From positions 11,185,672 through 11,249,671 of the forward strand of contig NC_058166.1 of the NCBI RefSeq assembly GCF_020080835.1: a stretch of 64,000 nucleotides of DNA, given 5' to 3'. The stretch comes from Cotesia glomerata. Lineage: Eukaryota > Arthropoda > Insecta > Hymenoptera > Braconidae. The position numbers and the translations under genes are program-made. Positions 11,939-23,567 of the stretch are shown here, piece by piece (the stretch's first letter is position 1; every line of letters begins with the position of its first letter). Under the pieces are notes generated by a model that saw nothing but the letters and a program-made list of their open reading frames with translations, did not search any database and had not been told where the DNA came from.

Positions 11939-12923
11939 TTTTTTTTTAACTTAGGGGGGGGAATCTCTTTTACGGATTCCAGGCATAGCTGTTCGGCCTG
12001 GATATGTGGCGACTCGACGCAGCGTCATACTAAAACTCGACGCTAACGCCCCTACCCACTAAACCCTAAACCCCTTTTCTTCTTTCCTCTAATCCCTCAT
12101 GGAAACCGCCGTCAAGCATTACTTCGTGAGGGGAGGATCTAGCTACTGCTATTCCTTCTGGTGGCTAAGGTGTTATTTTTCCTTCCTTCTAGTTTCTGTC
12201 ATTTGCCCTTTTTCTTTCAATGGAACGCAGCTCTGTAAGCACTTCGGTGGTAAACGTGCTTGTGGCGTTCCAGGCAGCTTCGAATGACAGCATTTCTTCT
12301 ACTATTGACTCTGGTGTGATTTTCTTGTTCAGGATCTTCTCTAACTCATCACGCTGTGGGTTAAAACGAGGGCACTCAAAGAAAACGTGCTCCGCATTTT
12401 CAGCAACTCTTGGGCAAGACGGACACTCTGGGAAATTATCGTGCTTAAAGCGATGAAGGTACTCCCGGAAACAGCTGTGTCCTGACAACATCTGAGTCAG
12501 ATAGTAGTTGGCCTCGCCGTGATTCGGGTTAAGCCAAACGTCAATCCTTGGTATAAGTCGATGAGTCCATCTTCCCTTCTCCGTAGCATCCCATAGTTGT
12601 TGCCATCTTGCTATACTATGTTGTCGCTCTTCAGTTCTCAGTTCTTCAGCGCTCAGTGTAGATGACCTCTTTCGGTGGTATAGGTTCCGTCTTTCCTCAG
12701 CTAGGACTCTAAGAGGCAGAGTTCCAGAAATGACGCACACTGCCTCCTCGGATATTGTGCGGAAGGCGCTTGCAACTCTCAGTGCACTTAATCGGTAGAC
12801 TAGTCCGGCTTTCCTCCATGATTCTTGGGTCTTCAGCGCGTCTGCCCAAATGAATATTCCATATGTGAGCACTGATGTGACTACTGACGACAGCAATAGT
12901 CTCCTGCTCTGGTTCGGGCCTCC
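11939..12923 (-). mobile_element. 5'-truncated R1-clade element B
   Basis: The 3' end (poly-T, then the 3' UTR with a GGAATC..GGATTCC hairpin) matches element A. Only the distal ORF2 remains. Its open frame at 12896-12189 (235 codons) runs to a natural stop and keeps the C-terminal knuckle CPSCPRVAENAEHVFFEC (C-x2-C-x8-H-x4-C). At the site where A and C have TGA, B has an Arg codon. B is clearly diverged from A and C, so it comes from a different source copy. Its 5' break is at a TG tract (12924). Confidence 0.85.
12189..12896 (-). pseudogene. Element B: C-terminal third of R1-clade ORF2
   Basis: The frame covers the region after the RT palm and the C-terminal zinc knuckle. It has no catalytic RT residues, so it cannot act alone. 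The frame is intact as far as it goes. The 5' truncation is typical of incomplete target-primed reverse transcription. Confidence 0.8.
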
Positions 12924-12955
<32 letters not shown>

Positions 12956-12957
12956 TG
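12924..12957. repeat. (TG)n tract between elements B and C
   Basis: A TG run with one GGG interruption lies between the truncated 5' end of B and the poly(T) (12958-12972) of C. Confidence 0.85.
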
Positions 12958-14056
12958 TTTTTTTTTTTTTTTCCCTTAGGGGGGGGAATCCTTTTTACGG
13001 ATTCTAGGCATAGTTGTTTGGCCTGGATATGTGGCGACTCGACGCAGCGTCATACTAAAACTCGACACTAACGCCCCTACCCACTAAACCCTAAACCCCT
13101 TTTCCTTCTTTCCTCTAATCCCTCATGGAAACCGCCGTCAGGCATTACTTCGTGAAGGGAGGATCTAGCTACTGCTCTTCCTTCTGGTGGCTAAGGTGTT
13201 AACTACCTTCCTTCTATCTTCTGCTATTTGCTCTTCTTCTTTCGGTGGAACGCAAATCTTTAAGGACTTCTGTTGCAAACGTGTTGGTAGCGTTCCAGGC
13301 AGCTTCTGATGACAACATTGTTTCCACTAGTGAATCTGGTTGCATTCTCTGGTTCAGGATCCTCTCCAACTCTTTACGCTATGGATCGAAACGAGGACAT
13401 ACAAAGAATACGTGCTCCGCATCTTCAGCAACTCCTGGGCAGGACAGGCACTCCGAAGAGTCATCGTGCTTAAAGCGGTGTAGATACTCTCAAAAACACC
13501 CGTGTCCCGACAACATCTGCGTAAGATAGTAATTGACCTCGCCGTGATTCCGGTTAAGCCAAATGTCGATCTGAGGTATGAGGCGGTGCGTCCACCTACC
13601 CTTCTCTGCAGCATCCCATTGTAGTTGCCATTGGCCTATGCTGTTCTGCTGTTCTTCAATTCTAAGTTCTTCAGGGCTCAGTGCAGTTGACCTTTTTCGT
13701 TGGTAAAGGGCTCGTCTTTCCTCTGCTAGAACTCTAAGAGGTAGGGTTCCGGCAATGACGCACATTGCTTCTTCTGATATAGTGCGGAAGGCACTAGCTA
13801 CTCGTAGGGCACTCAGTCGATATACTGGTCCAGCTTTTCTCCATGATTTCTGGGTTTCCAGTGCATCAGCCCCAATGGATATTCCGTAAGTGAGCACTGA
13901 TGTGACTACTGATGACAATAGTAGCCTCCAGCTCTGCATTGGGCCTCCGATGTTAGGCATCAGCCGTGCGAGACTAGCCCTCACTACTGACGCTTTGGCA
14001 CTGACATGTTCCACCTGCTGTTTGAAGTTGAGTCGTGCATCCAGCATCACTCTCAG

Positions 14057-14057
<1 letters not shown>
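12958..14057 (-). mobile_element. 5'-truncated R1-clade element C
   Basis: From the poly(T) to about 14055, this is almost identical to the 3' 1.1 kb of element A, including the TGA codon (13492-13490) that cuts the zinc-knuckle region from ORF2. Similarity stops at 14055 and a long (TG)n begins at once. The remaining ORF2 pieces lie between 14050 and 13214. Confidence 0.88.

Positions 14058-14131
<74 letters not shown>
14058..14131. repeat. (TG)n microsatellite, about 73 bases
   Basis: This is a pure TG run. It is the 5' flank of element C and the start of the repeat block 14132-15970, whose relatives at 28.3 kb also carry a long TG run at the same internal position. Confidence 0.95.
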
Positions 14132-14134
<3 letters not shown>

Positions 14135-15970
14135 ATAAACCTCTCATAACTTTTAAACGGCCCGACTGATTCAAACGGGATTGACAGCAATCAAAAGAGC
14201 TTCTTTGCCCCTAGATATTTTATAATATTTAAGGTAATTCGTGTAAACTCGAATCTTTCATTCGAAAAATCATTTGACAATTCATCGTGTAAACTCGATA
14301 AGTGTAAAATCAAAATGAGCTTACATAGTTGAAAATATCATCAGTGGACAAAATACAACGTCATATCTTATATTAGTTATTGTCATTTTTTAAGATATAA
14401 GTTCATCCTCATGTTACGTTCATTGAGACCTTTCATTTGAGTACGCACTCAATTTCTTTCATGTATTTTGTTCATAAGATATTCCGCATATTTGTGAAAT
14501 ATGTAAAAAATTCGTGTTGGTATTCAAATGAAAGGTCTCGATAAGTGTAACTCTTAGATGAGCTTATATCGTTAAAAATATCATCAGTGGACAAAATACA
14601 ACGTCATATGTTAATTAATGACATTTTTTCGGACATACGCTCATCCTGATGTTACGCTCATCGATACCTTTCATTTGAGTACGCACACGATTTTTCTCAT
14701 ATATTTTATATATTTCGAAAATATGACAAATATCATATGTATACAATACATGGAAAAATTTGCGTGGGTATTCAAATGAAAGGTCTCGATAAGTGTAACT
14801 CTAGAATTATCTTTATCTTATCTATCGTTCCAAATATCATTAGAAGGCAAACTACGAAGTCGTTTCTTTGTCATTGACATTTTTTTAGATATAAGCTCAT
14901 CCTGATGTTACGTTCATCGAGATCTTTCATTTGAGTACCCACACGTATTTTTCTATATATTTTATACACATGATATTTCTCATATTTGTAAAATATATAA
15001 AATATATGAAAAATTCGTGTGGTTATTCGAATGAAAGGTCTCGATTAGTGTAACTCCAAGATTAGCAAAATACAACGTTATTTCTTAATTATTGACATTT
15101 TTTAAGACACAAGCTCATCCTGATGTTACGCTCATCGCAACCTTTATTTAAATACGCTTCTGTCAAAATTTTTACTATTAACAATTTAATTAATCAATAT
15201 TTTTACAAATTTTATCCATTAATATTCAACCGTTGCCATGATAATCGTTGCCGTAGTGGTTACCATAGCAGCGAAAAGTAACAACAACGAAATCGTCTTC
15301 AATGTCTGATCCATCGTGTCGTAGATCTCATTTAAAAAAAACGAATTTTCTCGGAGAAATGTCAAAATGGCGGAGTGCCCCGGAGTAGGGGGTCCGAGTA
15401 CACCAAGAAATATTTAATACAAATAATAAGCAGACTTTACTATCAAATAATTTTGAAGACTTCATTTGGTTAAATACAATAAAACAAAGTAATTTCTACA
15501 CGAAAATTAGTTAATTTATCAACAGAAAACGACTGTTTGGATTATTCGGATTATTCGAATTATTCGAATTATTTGAACTATTCGAATATTCGATTCGAAA
15601 TTTTTTTTTTTCATTTTTTTTAAATATCTTCGAATTGGCTCAACCGATCAACTTCAAAAACTAATCAGCTCTTAACTTTGAATACCCGCATCGATCGCCA
15701 CATAGAGCGTCAGAATCGGTTGATGCGTTCGTGAGATATCGTTGTCGAAAAAAATCGAAAAAAGTGTTTTTTTGTAATAACTCCGAAATTTTTCATTAGA
15801 TCAATTTTTTTGTTCTAAATTTTTTATAGAGCTCAAAATAACACATAAATTGTATTTTTGAGCTCGAAGAGCTCAAAAACGTCATAAGTGCAATTTTAAG
15901 CGCCTAGGTATGGAATTAGCGGGAAGTTGCAGGGATGGCCTTCAGGGTCAACCGTTTTTCTAATTTTTTT
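14132..15970. repeat. Copy of the 'GCGGGAAGTTGC' repeat family with an internal tandem array
   Basis: The left part (AACCTCTCATAACTTTT..ACGG) and right part (15600-15970, ending AGCGGGAAGTTGCAGGGATG ... GGTCAACCG) match the elements at 28.54-29.22 kb. Between them lie four imperfect tandem units of roughly 220-260 bases (starts near 14310, 14560, 14820, 15050). Each contains 'ATAAGCTCATCC..ATGTTACG' and 'GTATTCAAATGAAAGGTCTCGA'. 15530-15600 is a short (ATTCGAATT)n-like stretch. No gene is seen. Confidence 0.7.
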
Positions 15971-18900
15971 TAGTAGTATCAAGATTGGTTTATTTTCTTT
16001 TTTGGTAAATTAGTAGTAATCCATTTTGTTTTTGAGACAGTTTTTAATTTAATCGTATGTATTATGACATTTTGTAGCAATTATAGTATAGCGATGTCAA
16101 CAATTTTTCACAAAAAAAAAATTCAAATGAAAAACCCTAGTGGTCATAAATAATTAATGACTCGATATTTCGAGTTCACATTTTATTAATAATTTAAATT
16201 AAATTTCTGAGAATAAAGTTTCTCAAAAATATTCTAAAATTTCACCCTCAAACATTTGATTCATGTAAAGTCCAAAAAGCCGTACAATAAATCGATTACA
16301 AAAACTGTAATAAATATACAACAGAAAAAAAATAAAAAAGTTACAAGCTGGAGTCTGGTTGGTCGGACGGGGGCCTTGACCTGACCTCGATCTTCCAACG
16401 ACCAGCGAGTTCACTCTCGCCGCAGCCGGGGAGAGGAAAGTGTTCCATTATACCCGTAGTACCTGCTCCATGAGCCCGATCATTTTACTCATTTTTTAGT
16501 CATCGCACCTCGGCAATAAGTATCTCCGTCCACGGTAGGTATAATTATACCTAAAATTTTAAAATTTATAAGAAATTATGAGATGGAAAGACGAGATGAG
16601 ATGAGCAGTGTTATATTTTTCGTCGTAAGGGAGAATTCAGGTCCTCCTTCACTTATCGAGAGAAAGTAGCGCCGAAAACTTTTTTTTCCCACGATTTTTA
16701 TTTTTTCCAGCATCCTTCATTCCATCCTCCGTATTTCGTCGAATTATCTACAATAATTTCAGTTTTTAATATTTAACATTTGAACGTTAATTTAAAAACA
16801 AATATTCTATTCACAGAAATGAAATATGTGGATTTGTATTTATGTAATAATTCAAAAATAACTGTAAAATGTTTTGTCAAAATTTAATTAATTGAAAATA
16901 ATAAATCATATATTTATTGTAAATGTGTCAAGAATATTTTTTCAAAAAAATTTTAAATTCAGAGTCACAATAAAGCTTAAATAATACACAATAATAAAGC
17001 TTATATCGTCGATTCACTGACAATTAATGTTTAACTCTATTTTTATGTACCACTCAATTGTTATATTAAATCGATTTTTAAAGATGAAGTGAAATTGTAG
17101 ATGCAATAGTGTAAATTGTAGCTTGTTTTATAAACTGTGATATGCATTGTACAGAATTGAAATACAATCCTTCTGGAAATTATTTAAAGATAAACCTGTA
17201 AAAATAACTATTTGTCCATATATTTAAAAATTGAAAGCTGTCGAATAATTTAGAAAACGATCAGACGTAAGTTAGATGACGTCAATGAAAGTCAATATTT
17301 TAAATTTTACGATACATTTTACAATATTAAGTTATCACTTAGTTTTGCAGTTGATTAAGCATCCTCGAATTTTTAATTATGATTAAAAAATTTATCATAC
17401 AGATAATTAACGAATTGATCAATTTGATTTATTCTTAAACCAGGCCAAAGTATTTGCCTATTGTTATAACTATTAATTAGTAAATAAATTAATTTAAAAA
17501 AAAATAAATAATAATAATAACGAATGCTTATTAAAAAAACGCCTCGCAGTCTCAAGAGTACGGCATCAATTTAAAATACGCTCTTACTTTACTTTATTGT
17601 ATCTCGTTGAGAGACAGGTCCGTATGATTGGACCGGAGCGGAGAAAGTTTGACTGTTATCTGTTCCGAAAGATATTAAAGAACCATTTGTTACAAATATA
17701 AATTTCTAACGCAACATTCAAATAATACAATTTAAGCTGATCCATAAATTTAAAATAACAAATAAAAATTGTTAAAGTCGTTCTCACTCTAGACAAGAGA
17801 CTGAGATCGGTTCGGGGTCAACGGGAGGCGCGGCCAGTCGTCTTCTCCGCGGGTCTGGCGCGAGCCCAACTCGCCTCACCGTGCATTCCGTAAAAACCGT
17901 TAAACGTCCTTAAGGCTTTGACTCCAAATACGATGAATTAATTACATTAGTTGTTAACGAGGAAAGTTCCTCATCTTTTCAAAATTTCATTTTTTGAAAG
18001 TAAATTTAAGATCGAAATTGAGGATCAAATTTCTTTGCGCATTTATTCGCGAATATATTGCCAATTTAAGAAAATACATATGAGGATGCTTTTTGAGGTC
18101 AATGTAAATTTTAGTTTAAAAATTAATTATCTTATTTTTATTCCCAAAGCCCAATTCTCACGTTTAAAATTTAAAGATAAACAATAATTTATTCATAGTA
18201 TAAAAACGCCGGGTTGTTGTCGCGAGCGCTGATGGTCTTATAGCCATCGGGCACACGAGGCGACACAATTTTTACGTACACTTTTTTTTTTTTTTTAACT
18301 CTCTTACTCTCTTAATTCTTGTCTTCGTGGATTCTCCTATATACACATCTATAACTGTAAAATTTCACAATTTTAACTTTTTCGTTTTAATAACTATTAC
18401 TTAATTACAGAAAATTTGCAGGGATCTTGATTTTTTGAAAATGTACAAATTAATTTCAAAATTTCGAAGAAAATGTTCTAGTAGGCAAAAATAATAATTA
18501 AAGCAAAATTTATTTATATTAATGAAAAAAAATTTTTTTAAATATAATCGAACATGTAATTTTTGAAAAGCTATTGAAATGAAATGTTTGAAAAAATATG
18601 TTTATAAAACGGTTAAAGAAATTTGAAAATTAAAAAATTTGATTGAATTTTCAGGAGACGAAATTTCTGGCACTAACATTATTAATGAAAAAAATTTAAA
18701 AGACATTTCAATAAAATGAAGCTGATTTTTTTTTTAATTTGAGTAGATTTTAAGGAAGAAAAATTTTGAAAAGTTAAACTGTTGAGAAAAAAATTAAAAT
18801 AGGACAAAGAAAAAATTTAATTAAAAATTTTAATTAAGAGAACGTGTAAGCCGTTTTTTTTTTTGCTTAAAATTCAAACAACATTTTAGAAAAAAAAAAT

Positions 18901-19640
18901 TTGATAAAGTTATTAGTCAAAAAAGTAGTCGAAATTAAATTTCTTAAATTTTTTCCGTAAAAATTCAACTTCATTTTTAAGAAAGAAAAATTTGGACCGT
19001 AAAATTTTGAATATAAAATTGAAACAAAATTTTAATAAAAAAATGAAATTAAGTTTACTTTTCCAAAAATTTAAGCAAATTTTAAGGAAGAAAAATTTCG
19101 AAAAGTGAAATTTTTTAAAAAAGTGTAATCAGTTTTTTTTTTCTTTAAAAATTTATTAAAAAAAATTTTTTTTTTCTTTTCAAGCGAATCATTCTAAAAA
19201 AAATTCGAATGGGAGGAGCATTGAAGTATCAGAGAGAAACTAATCTTGGAAAGTATTAGTAAAAGGGCGGGTCATGTGTGCTCATATATACACGCATGAA
19301 GCACACATGTTTCCTGATAGACAAACGATTGGACGACAATCGTCGATTGTCGAATAAATTTCTTCCTTTTGAGTAGTACCCAATTTAAAATGTTTTTTCA
19401 ACCTGCGTTTGTCGTAGCTGGGTGAGGAGTAAAAAGTGTAAAGAGCAAAGAGAAAAGTGGCAAGAGAGGAAAGAGGCGAAGAGAGAAAAGAGGAAGACAC
19501 GCGTTTGTACCTGTGTGTGTTTGGTGGATGGGACAGGGGCAGTTACGATCGTACGGTGCTTATAGTCAATGCTCGTACAGTGGACCAACAAAAGTGGGGG
19601 CCATCAAAATTTCAAAAACGTACGCGGACCCCTTTCGCGT
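15971..19640. other. Intergenic DNA upstream of the first Osiris gene
   Basis: I find no convincing coding region. Most of it is AT-rich with long A/T words. GC-richer patches at about 16370-16500, 17590-17650 and 17780-17890 stand out and could be untranslated exons or regulatory DNA. A good TATA motif (AGTATAAAAACGCC, about 18197) precedes a short segment with paired arms (TGTCGC ... GCGACA, and GATGG..CCATC inside) and a T-run at 18282-18296. Confidence 0.4.
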
Positions 19641-19644
19641 TGAG

Positions 19645-19678
19645 GATAAAAGGCAGCATCGTGATTCTTTCGGTCAGT
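19645..19678 (+). promoter_or_regulatory. Core promoter of the first Osiris gene
   Basis: The TATA-like GATAAAAGG begins at 19645. An arthropod initiator-like TCAGT lies at 19674-19678, putting the likely start A about 31 bases downstream. The 5' UTR would be about 147 bases. Confidence 0.6.
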
Positions 19679-19822
19679 GTCGATACGATCGGCGTAGTTG
19701 GTTCAACGAGCTGCCAATTTAACAACAAACTCGTTATTTTATTTTATTTATCAAATTAAATCATTAAAACAGTGAAGTTCGTGATATTATTAATAATAAC
19801 AATCAAAAATTAGAAAAATAAA

Positions 19823-21261
19823 ATGCTAAGATACGTGGTTGTTATCTCATTGATCGGTTTTGTCTTTTCCGCCCCAGCGGGACAAGAATCCGGTCCAAAA
19901 TCCCTTCTGGAGGATGCCGTTGACGTGTATGCATCCTGTGCCTCCGAGCCAGACGTGTCAGTTTGTCTAAAATTGAAAGCACTGAGATTCGTTGACCGGG
20001 TCGCGAGATCCGCGGACATCAGTATCGTAGATGGGCTTAAAATCGTTCAGACCGAGGAGGCCAAGAGAAGGTAAGTGGTTGCTCATTATATTCATCATCC
20101 TGAAAGTGAATTGTGGAATTTAATGAAATAATGTGCGCGGAATTACAACTTTCACTTATTATCTTATTACTTTTCATCACTTACCAACAAAAGACTTTTA
20201 TCAAACAAAAGTGACCGATTTTAATGACTTTAATTTTTGTTATGTAACAATTATAAATAATTCTATTAATAACTGTGAATTTTATACTAATTACAGTCGT
20301 GCTGACAATGCAAGGTCATTGAATGACATCGAAGCTAGTTTACCAACTGAAATGGAAGCTCGTGAGGCTGCCGTTGATGAGGCTCTTGTTGACAGGGCAG
20401 GAAAATTCCTGTCAACCCACACCGTCGAACTCAGTTTGCCCGAAGAAGTTTCACGGTCATTCGACGAAGGTACATTTGTGCATATGTATAAATAATTTTA
20501 TTTTCATTAATTTGTGAAAAAAAAAAAACTCAAAAATGTTTCAAGTATGCTCAGTTATTTCCCAGTCAATTCGGTTCAAAACTGTTGACTTGACTTGAAA
20601 ACCGGTTTTGGAATTACGGTAACTTCTGAAAAATATTTATTGATCGGACTTTTTTTTTATTCGTGAAAAGAAACTTTTAAAATTTGGGTCAAAATACTCA
20701 TCTGTTAATAAATCTTTTCTATTTTTGGAAATGTACAAGTTCAATCTTCGATTTAGCCTAGCAAATTTTGATGAATACTTTCTAATGTACTGTGACATAT
20801 GTGTCATGTGAAATTACGGTACCAATTTGCCGTTAGATACAAAACTTTAAAGTTTAAAAATAAAAACTTTGAAAGCGGATCGAATAATTGTGAGATTACA
20901 AAATTTTTATAATTTTTCTTGCATCTAAAAATTAATATATGAATTTTTTTCAGCCCGAGGTAAGAAGAAGAAGCTCGCAAAAACCTTAATGCCACTTCTG
21001 TTTCTCTTGAAAATGAAATTCGCGATTTTGATGCCAATCGTATTGGGAGCTTTGGCTCTTCTGGCATTCAAAGCCCTGGTGATCGGCAAGATCGCTCTGA
21101 TAATATCGGCTATTTTGGGTCTGCAAAAGCTTTGGGCAAACAAGAACCACCAGAGCTACGAGGTTGTCGCTCACCCGGCCCACCATGAAGAACACCACGG
21201 CTGGGGCAGATCGGCAACTGGAGCCGAGCTTGCTTACAGCGCTTACAAGCCAACTAATTAA
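19823..21261 (+). CDS. Osi: Osiris family protein (DUF1676), 242 aa, three exons
   Basis: Osiris proteins are secretory-pathway/endosomal membrane proteins of cuticle-making epithelia. Exons are 19823-20070, 20297-20469 and 20954-21261. All junctions are GT-AG and the total is 729 bases. The protein has a signal peptide (about 1-17), the conserved Cys pair (C39, C48), a Lys-rich RGKKKK stretch (142-147), one long hydrophobic region (about 152-198), and a tail with YEVVAHP, HHGWGRS and AELAYSAY. The tail matches the family's AQxLAY motif. The ATG is the first after the TATA/Inr and directly precedes the signal peptide. I cannot assign the Osiris number without an alignment. Confidence 0.93.
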
Positions 21262-21795
21262 TTAATTTATATATATTTATTTATTTATCATTAATCATAA
21301 ATTAACGGCCATTGACTAAGTTCACTGCAAGACTTAACTTTACTCAACATACGAGACGCTTATCGACCGAGAAGATTACCGATTGGACTTAGCTACTGTT
21401 TTGATATTAGCTGCTCAATCGATCCTGCTGGGATTCGTTGTCAGATGCCATAGACCTAGACCTAAATCATAGACCACTCACGGATTGTTTTGTATCTCAC
21501 AGACGGATAACTTACGAACGGACAGACGCCATCTTAGGAGGACATTTGAGGTTAATTATACTGATTGGATTACCGTGCCCGAGGTTACTTAGTGCGGTTT
21601 TACTTGGAGTCTTGTACAGTTGTTTTAAGGATTGTTTAATAATGTGTCAATTTTTGTGCACTGGTCAATTAAGTTAAAGGCAGACTCCTAGTCAGATCAC
21701 CGCGGACAGATTACCCAATGACTAATTATTTATACACGGTTTTCTTTATGAAACCGGTTCATTTTAATATGTAACTTATAAATTTGTTATTTATA

Positions 21796-21801
21796 AATAA
21801 A
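21796..21801 (+). terminator. AATAAA polyadenylation signal of the first Osiris gene
   Basis: AATAAA lies 535 bases after the stop codon, in an AT-rich tract following a moderately GC 3' UTR. It is the best candidate I see for 3' end formation. Confidence 0.5.
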
Positions 21802-21810
21802 TATAATTTT

Positions 21811-22650
21811 AATTTAACATTTATCATTCATTTGAAGACCTTGTGATTGTTGGTATAAGTTTTTGATGATCAGCGTCGGAAATTACCATGGAAAAATTGT
21901 AATGGAAAAATAGACTTTGATAACTGTTCGATGAAAAAAATGTTTATAAACATATAAGGGCAAAAATTTGTGTTTGAAAACATAAGAAATTTCATCCATA
22001 CATTCTTCTAACTTTTATGTATTTTCGCCGAAAATATATATAGACTTAATTTTTTATATATGTTTGATATATCCGTTCATATATTAAAGGAACATCAGTT
22101 ATTGCCGTAGAAAACGGATCAACACTGGTAAGTTAATAGCTTAAAGATAAACTAATTACACTCTAAAAAATTGGGATAAAATTTTCACTCCCATCGCTTG
22201 AAGTATATCGAAATGACCAAATAAAACGCATATGAATTGAATCTAGATATTTTTTTCAGTGGAGTTAGAAGTTTTTAGACAAAAATAATTTTTAATTAGC
22301 TACACAAAGTTTTACGGGCCAGATAACTAACAAATATTTTGAACAATTTATCTAAAGTTTGAGTTTGTAAATATTAATTATAAAAAAAAAACTTTGTTGA
22401 AACATTGAACTAAATTTTCATCAATATAATAATGTTTTTAAGTCTTTTTGAAATATTCTAATGTAAAAAGTAAAAAAAAATTAATTAGGTAATTAAATGT
22501 TACTAAAATTAATTGACCTATACAATTTTTAGGATTTCTTAACAAATATATGAATATAAATTTTTTATATGCTTTCGTAAATAATTCTTTCTATGAATTG
22601 TTAGTAAAATTTTTCATTAAAAATAAAGTAAACTTAATGAATACTTAAAA
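21811..22650. other. AT-rich intergenic DNA, nothing recognised
   Basis: I see no coding region, RNA gene or terminal-repeat element in this stretch. Confidence 0.5.
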
Positions 22651-22706
22651 ATTTTTATAAACTTTTCAAAAAGCGATTCAAAGTCTTCATCATTAATCTA
22701 TGAATA

Positions 22707-23548
22707 CACGGTAATAAATTTTGCGTCACTGCGTCAAAAAATTTTGTATCAAATATTTAACACTTCCTTGTGTTGATTTAAGAGGATTAACACAAAAAAG
22801 TGTTAAATTTATACATAGAAAGGTTTAATATTTAAAACAAAAATTTTTAACACAATAGTATATTACAACCTTAGGCCAGAAAGTTGGATTTCCTGGCGTA
22901 TGGGATATGATGGCCGAGGCTACGCCTCGGCCATCATATCCCATACGTCAGGGCATCCAACATTCTGGTCGTGGGTCGTATCCTATTTTTCTTGCTCTCC
23001 ACCCGAAAGTACGCAACTCCGCGGAAGGGGTTTTGCAAAACCGAGGCGAAGCCGAGGTTTTGCCGGGTGCGAGGGGGGCGCCGTTTGACTTTTGCAAAGC
23101 CGAGGCTTTGCTGGTCGGGGCGGACATAAAAAAAAAGTAAAAATTAATAAATTAAAAAAAAATAAATATGTTATTTTAAAGTTTACTAACAACTGTTCTA
23201 GTTAAGAGTGCACGGAACTTGGCACAAATATTTAAACTTGTTCTAATAACAGAATTGATTTTTTTGAGTTGATTAAAAATTAATTTTTAATTTTTAAAAT
23301 TAATTATTAGAAGCTTGTAGAGTACATGTACCTATTGTTTTATAAACATTGCTTGACTAGCTGTCAAAATATAAAAGAAAGCAAATAAAGTTCACAAAAC
23401 TTTTATATTTTATTATGTATAAACTTTTTATGTAAATCGTTTGTGTAGTGTTATTATTAAATAGTTCATTGCGTCCAGAAATACCGTACTTTCGGGTAGG
23501 AGAGCAAGAAAAATTTTTTGACGCAATGATGCAAGATTTTTTACTGTG
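22707..23548. mobile_element. TA-flanked MITE holding a foldback/cruciform element
   Basis: The ends are CACGGTAATAAATTTTGCG and its near-complement ...TTTTTTACTGTG, with TA on both sides. Inside, 22862-23515 resembles the foldback at 5160-6258, with the same 'CTTGCT.TCC.CCGAAAGTACG' word at both of its ends in inverted orientation. The insertion occupies the place where the second exon of the small-gene paralogue would be. Confidence 0.65.
22876..22968. repeat. Perfect hairpin with 24-base arms inside a longer imperfect palindrome
   Basis: The arms 22897-22920 and 22924-22947 are exact reverse complements with a 3-base TAC loop. They are rich in GGCCGAGGC/GCCTCGGCC. Flanking arms CCAGAA.GTTGGAT and ATCCAAC.TTCTGG extend the structure to about 93 bases. 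Confidence 0.9.
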
Positions 23549-23567
23549 TAGACACACTATCATTGCA

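Noticed and set aside
13890..14174. ORFs of Cys-Val or Thr-His repeats
   Set aside because: They are translations of the (TG)n tract. The same applies to 28302-28617.
14300..15160. Regular repeats considered as a CRISPR array
   Set aside because: The units are long (about 240 bases), diverged and have no unique spacers. The genome is eukaryotic.
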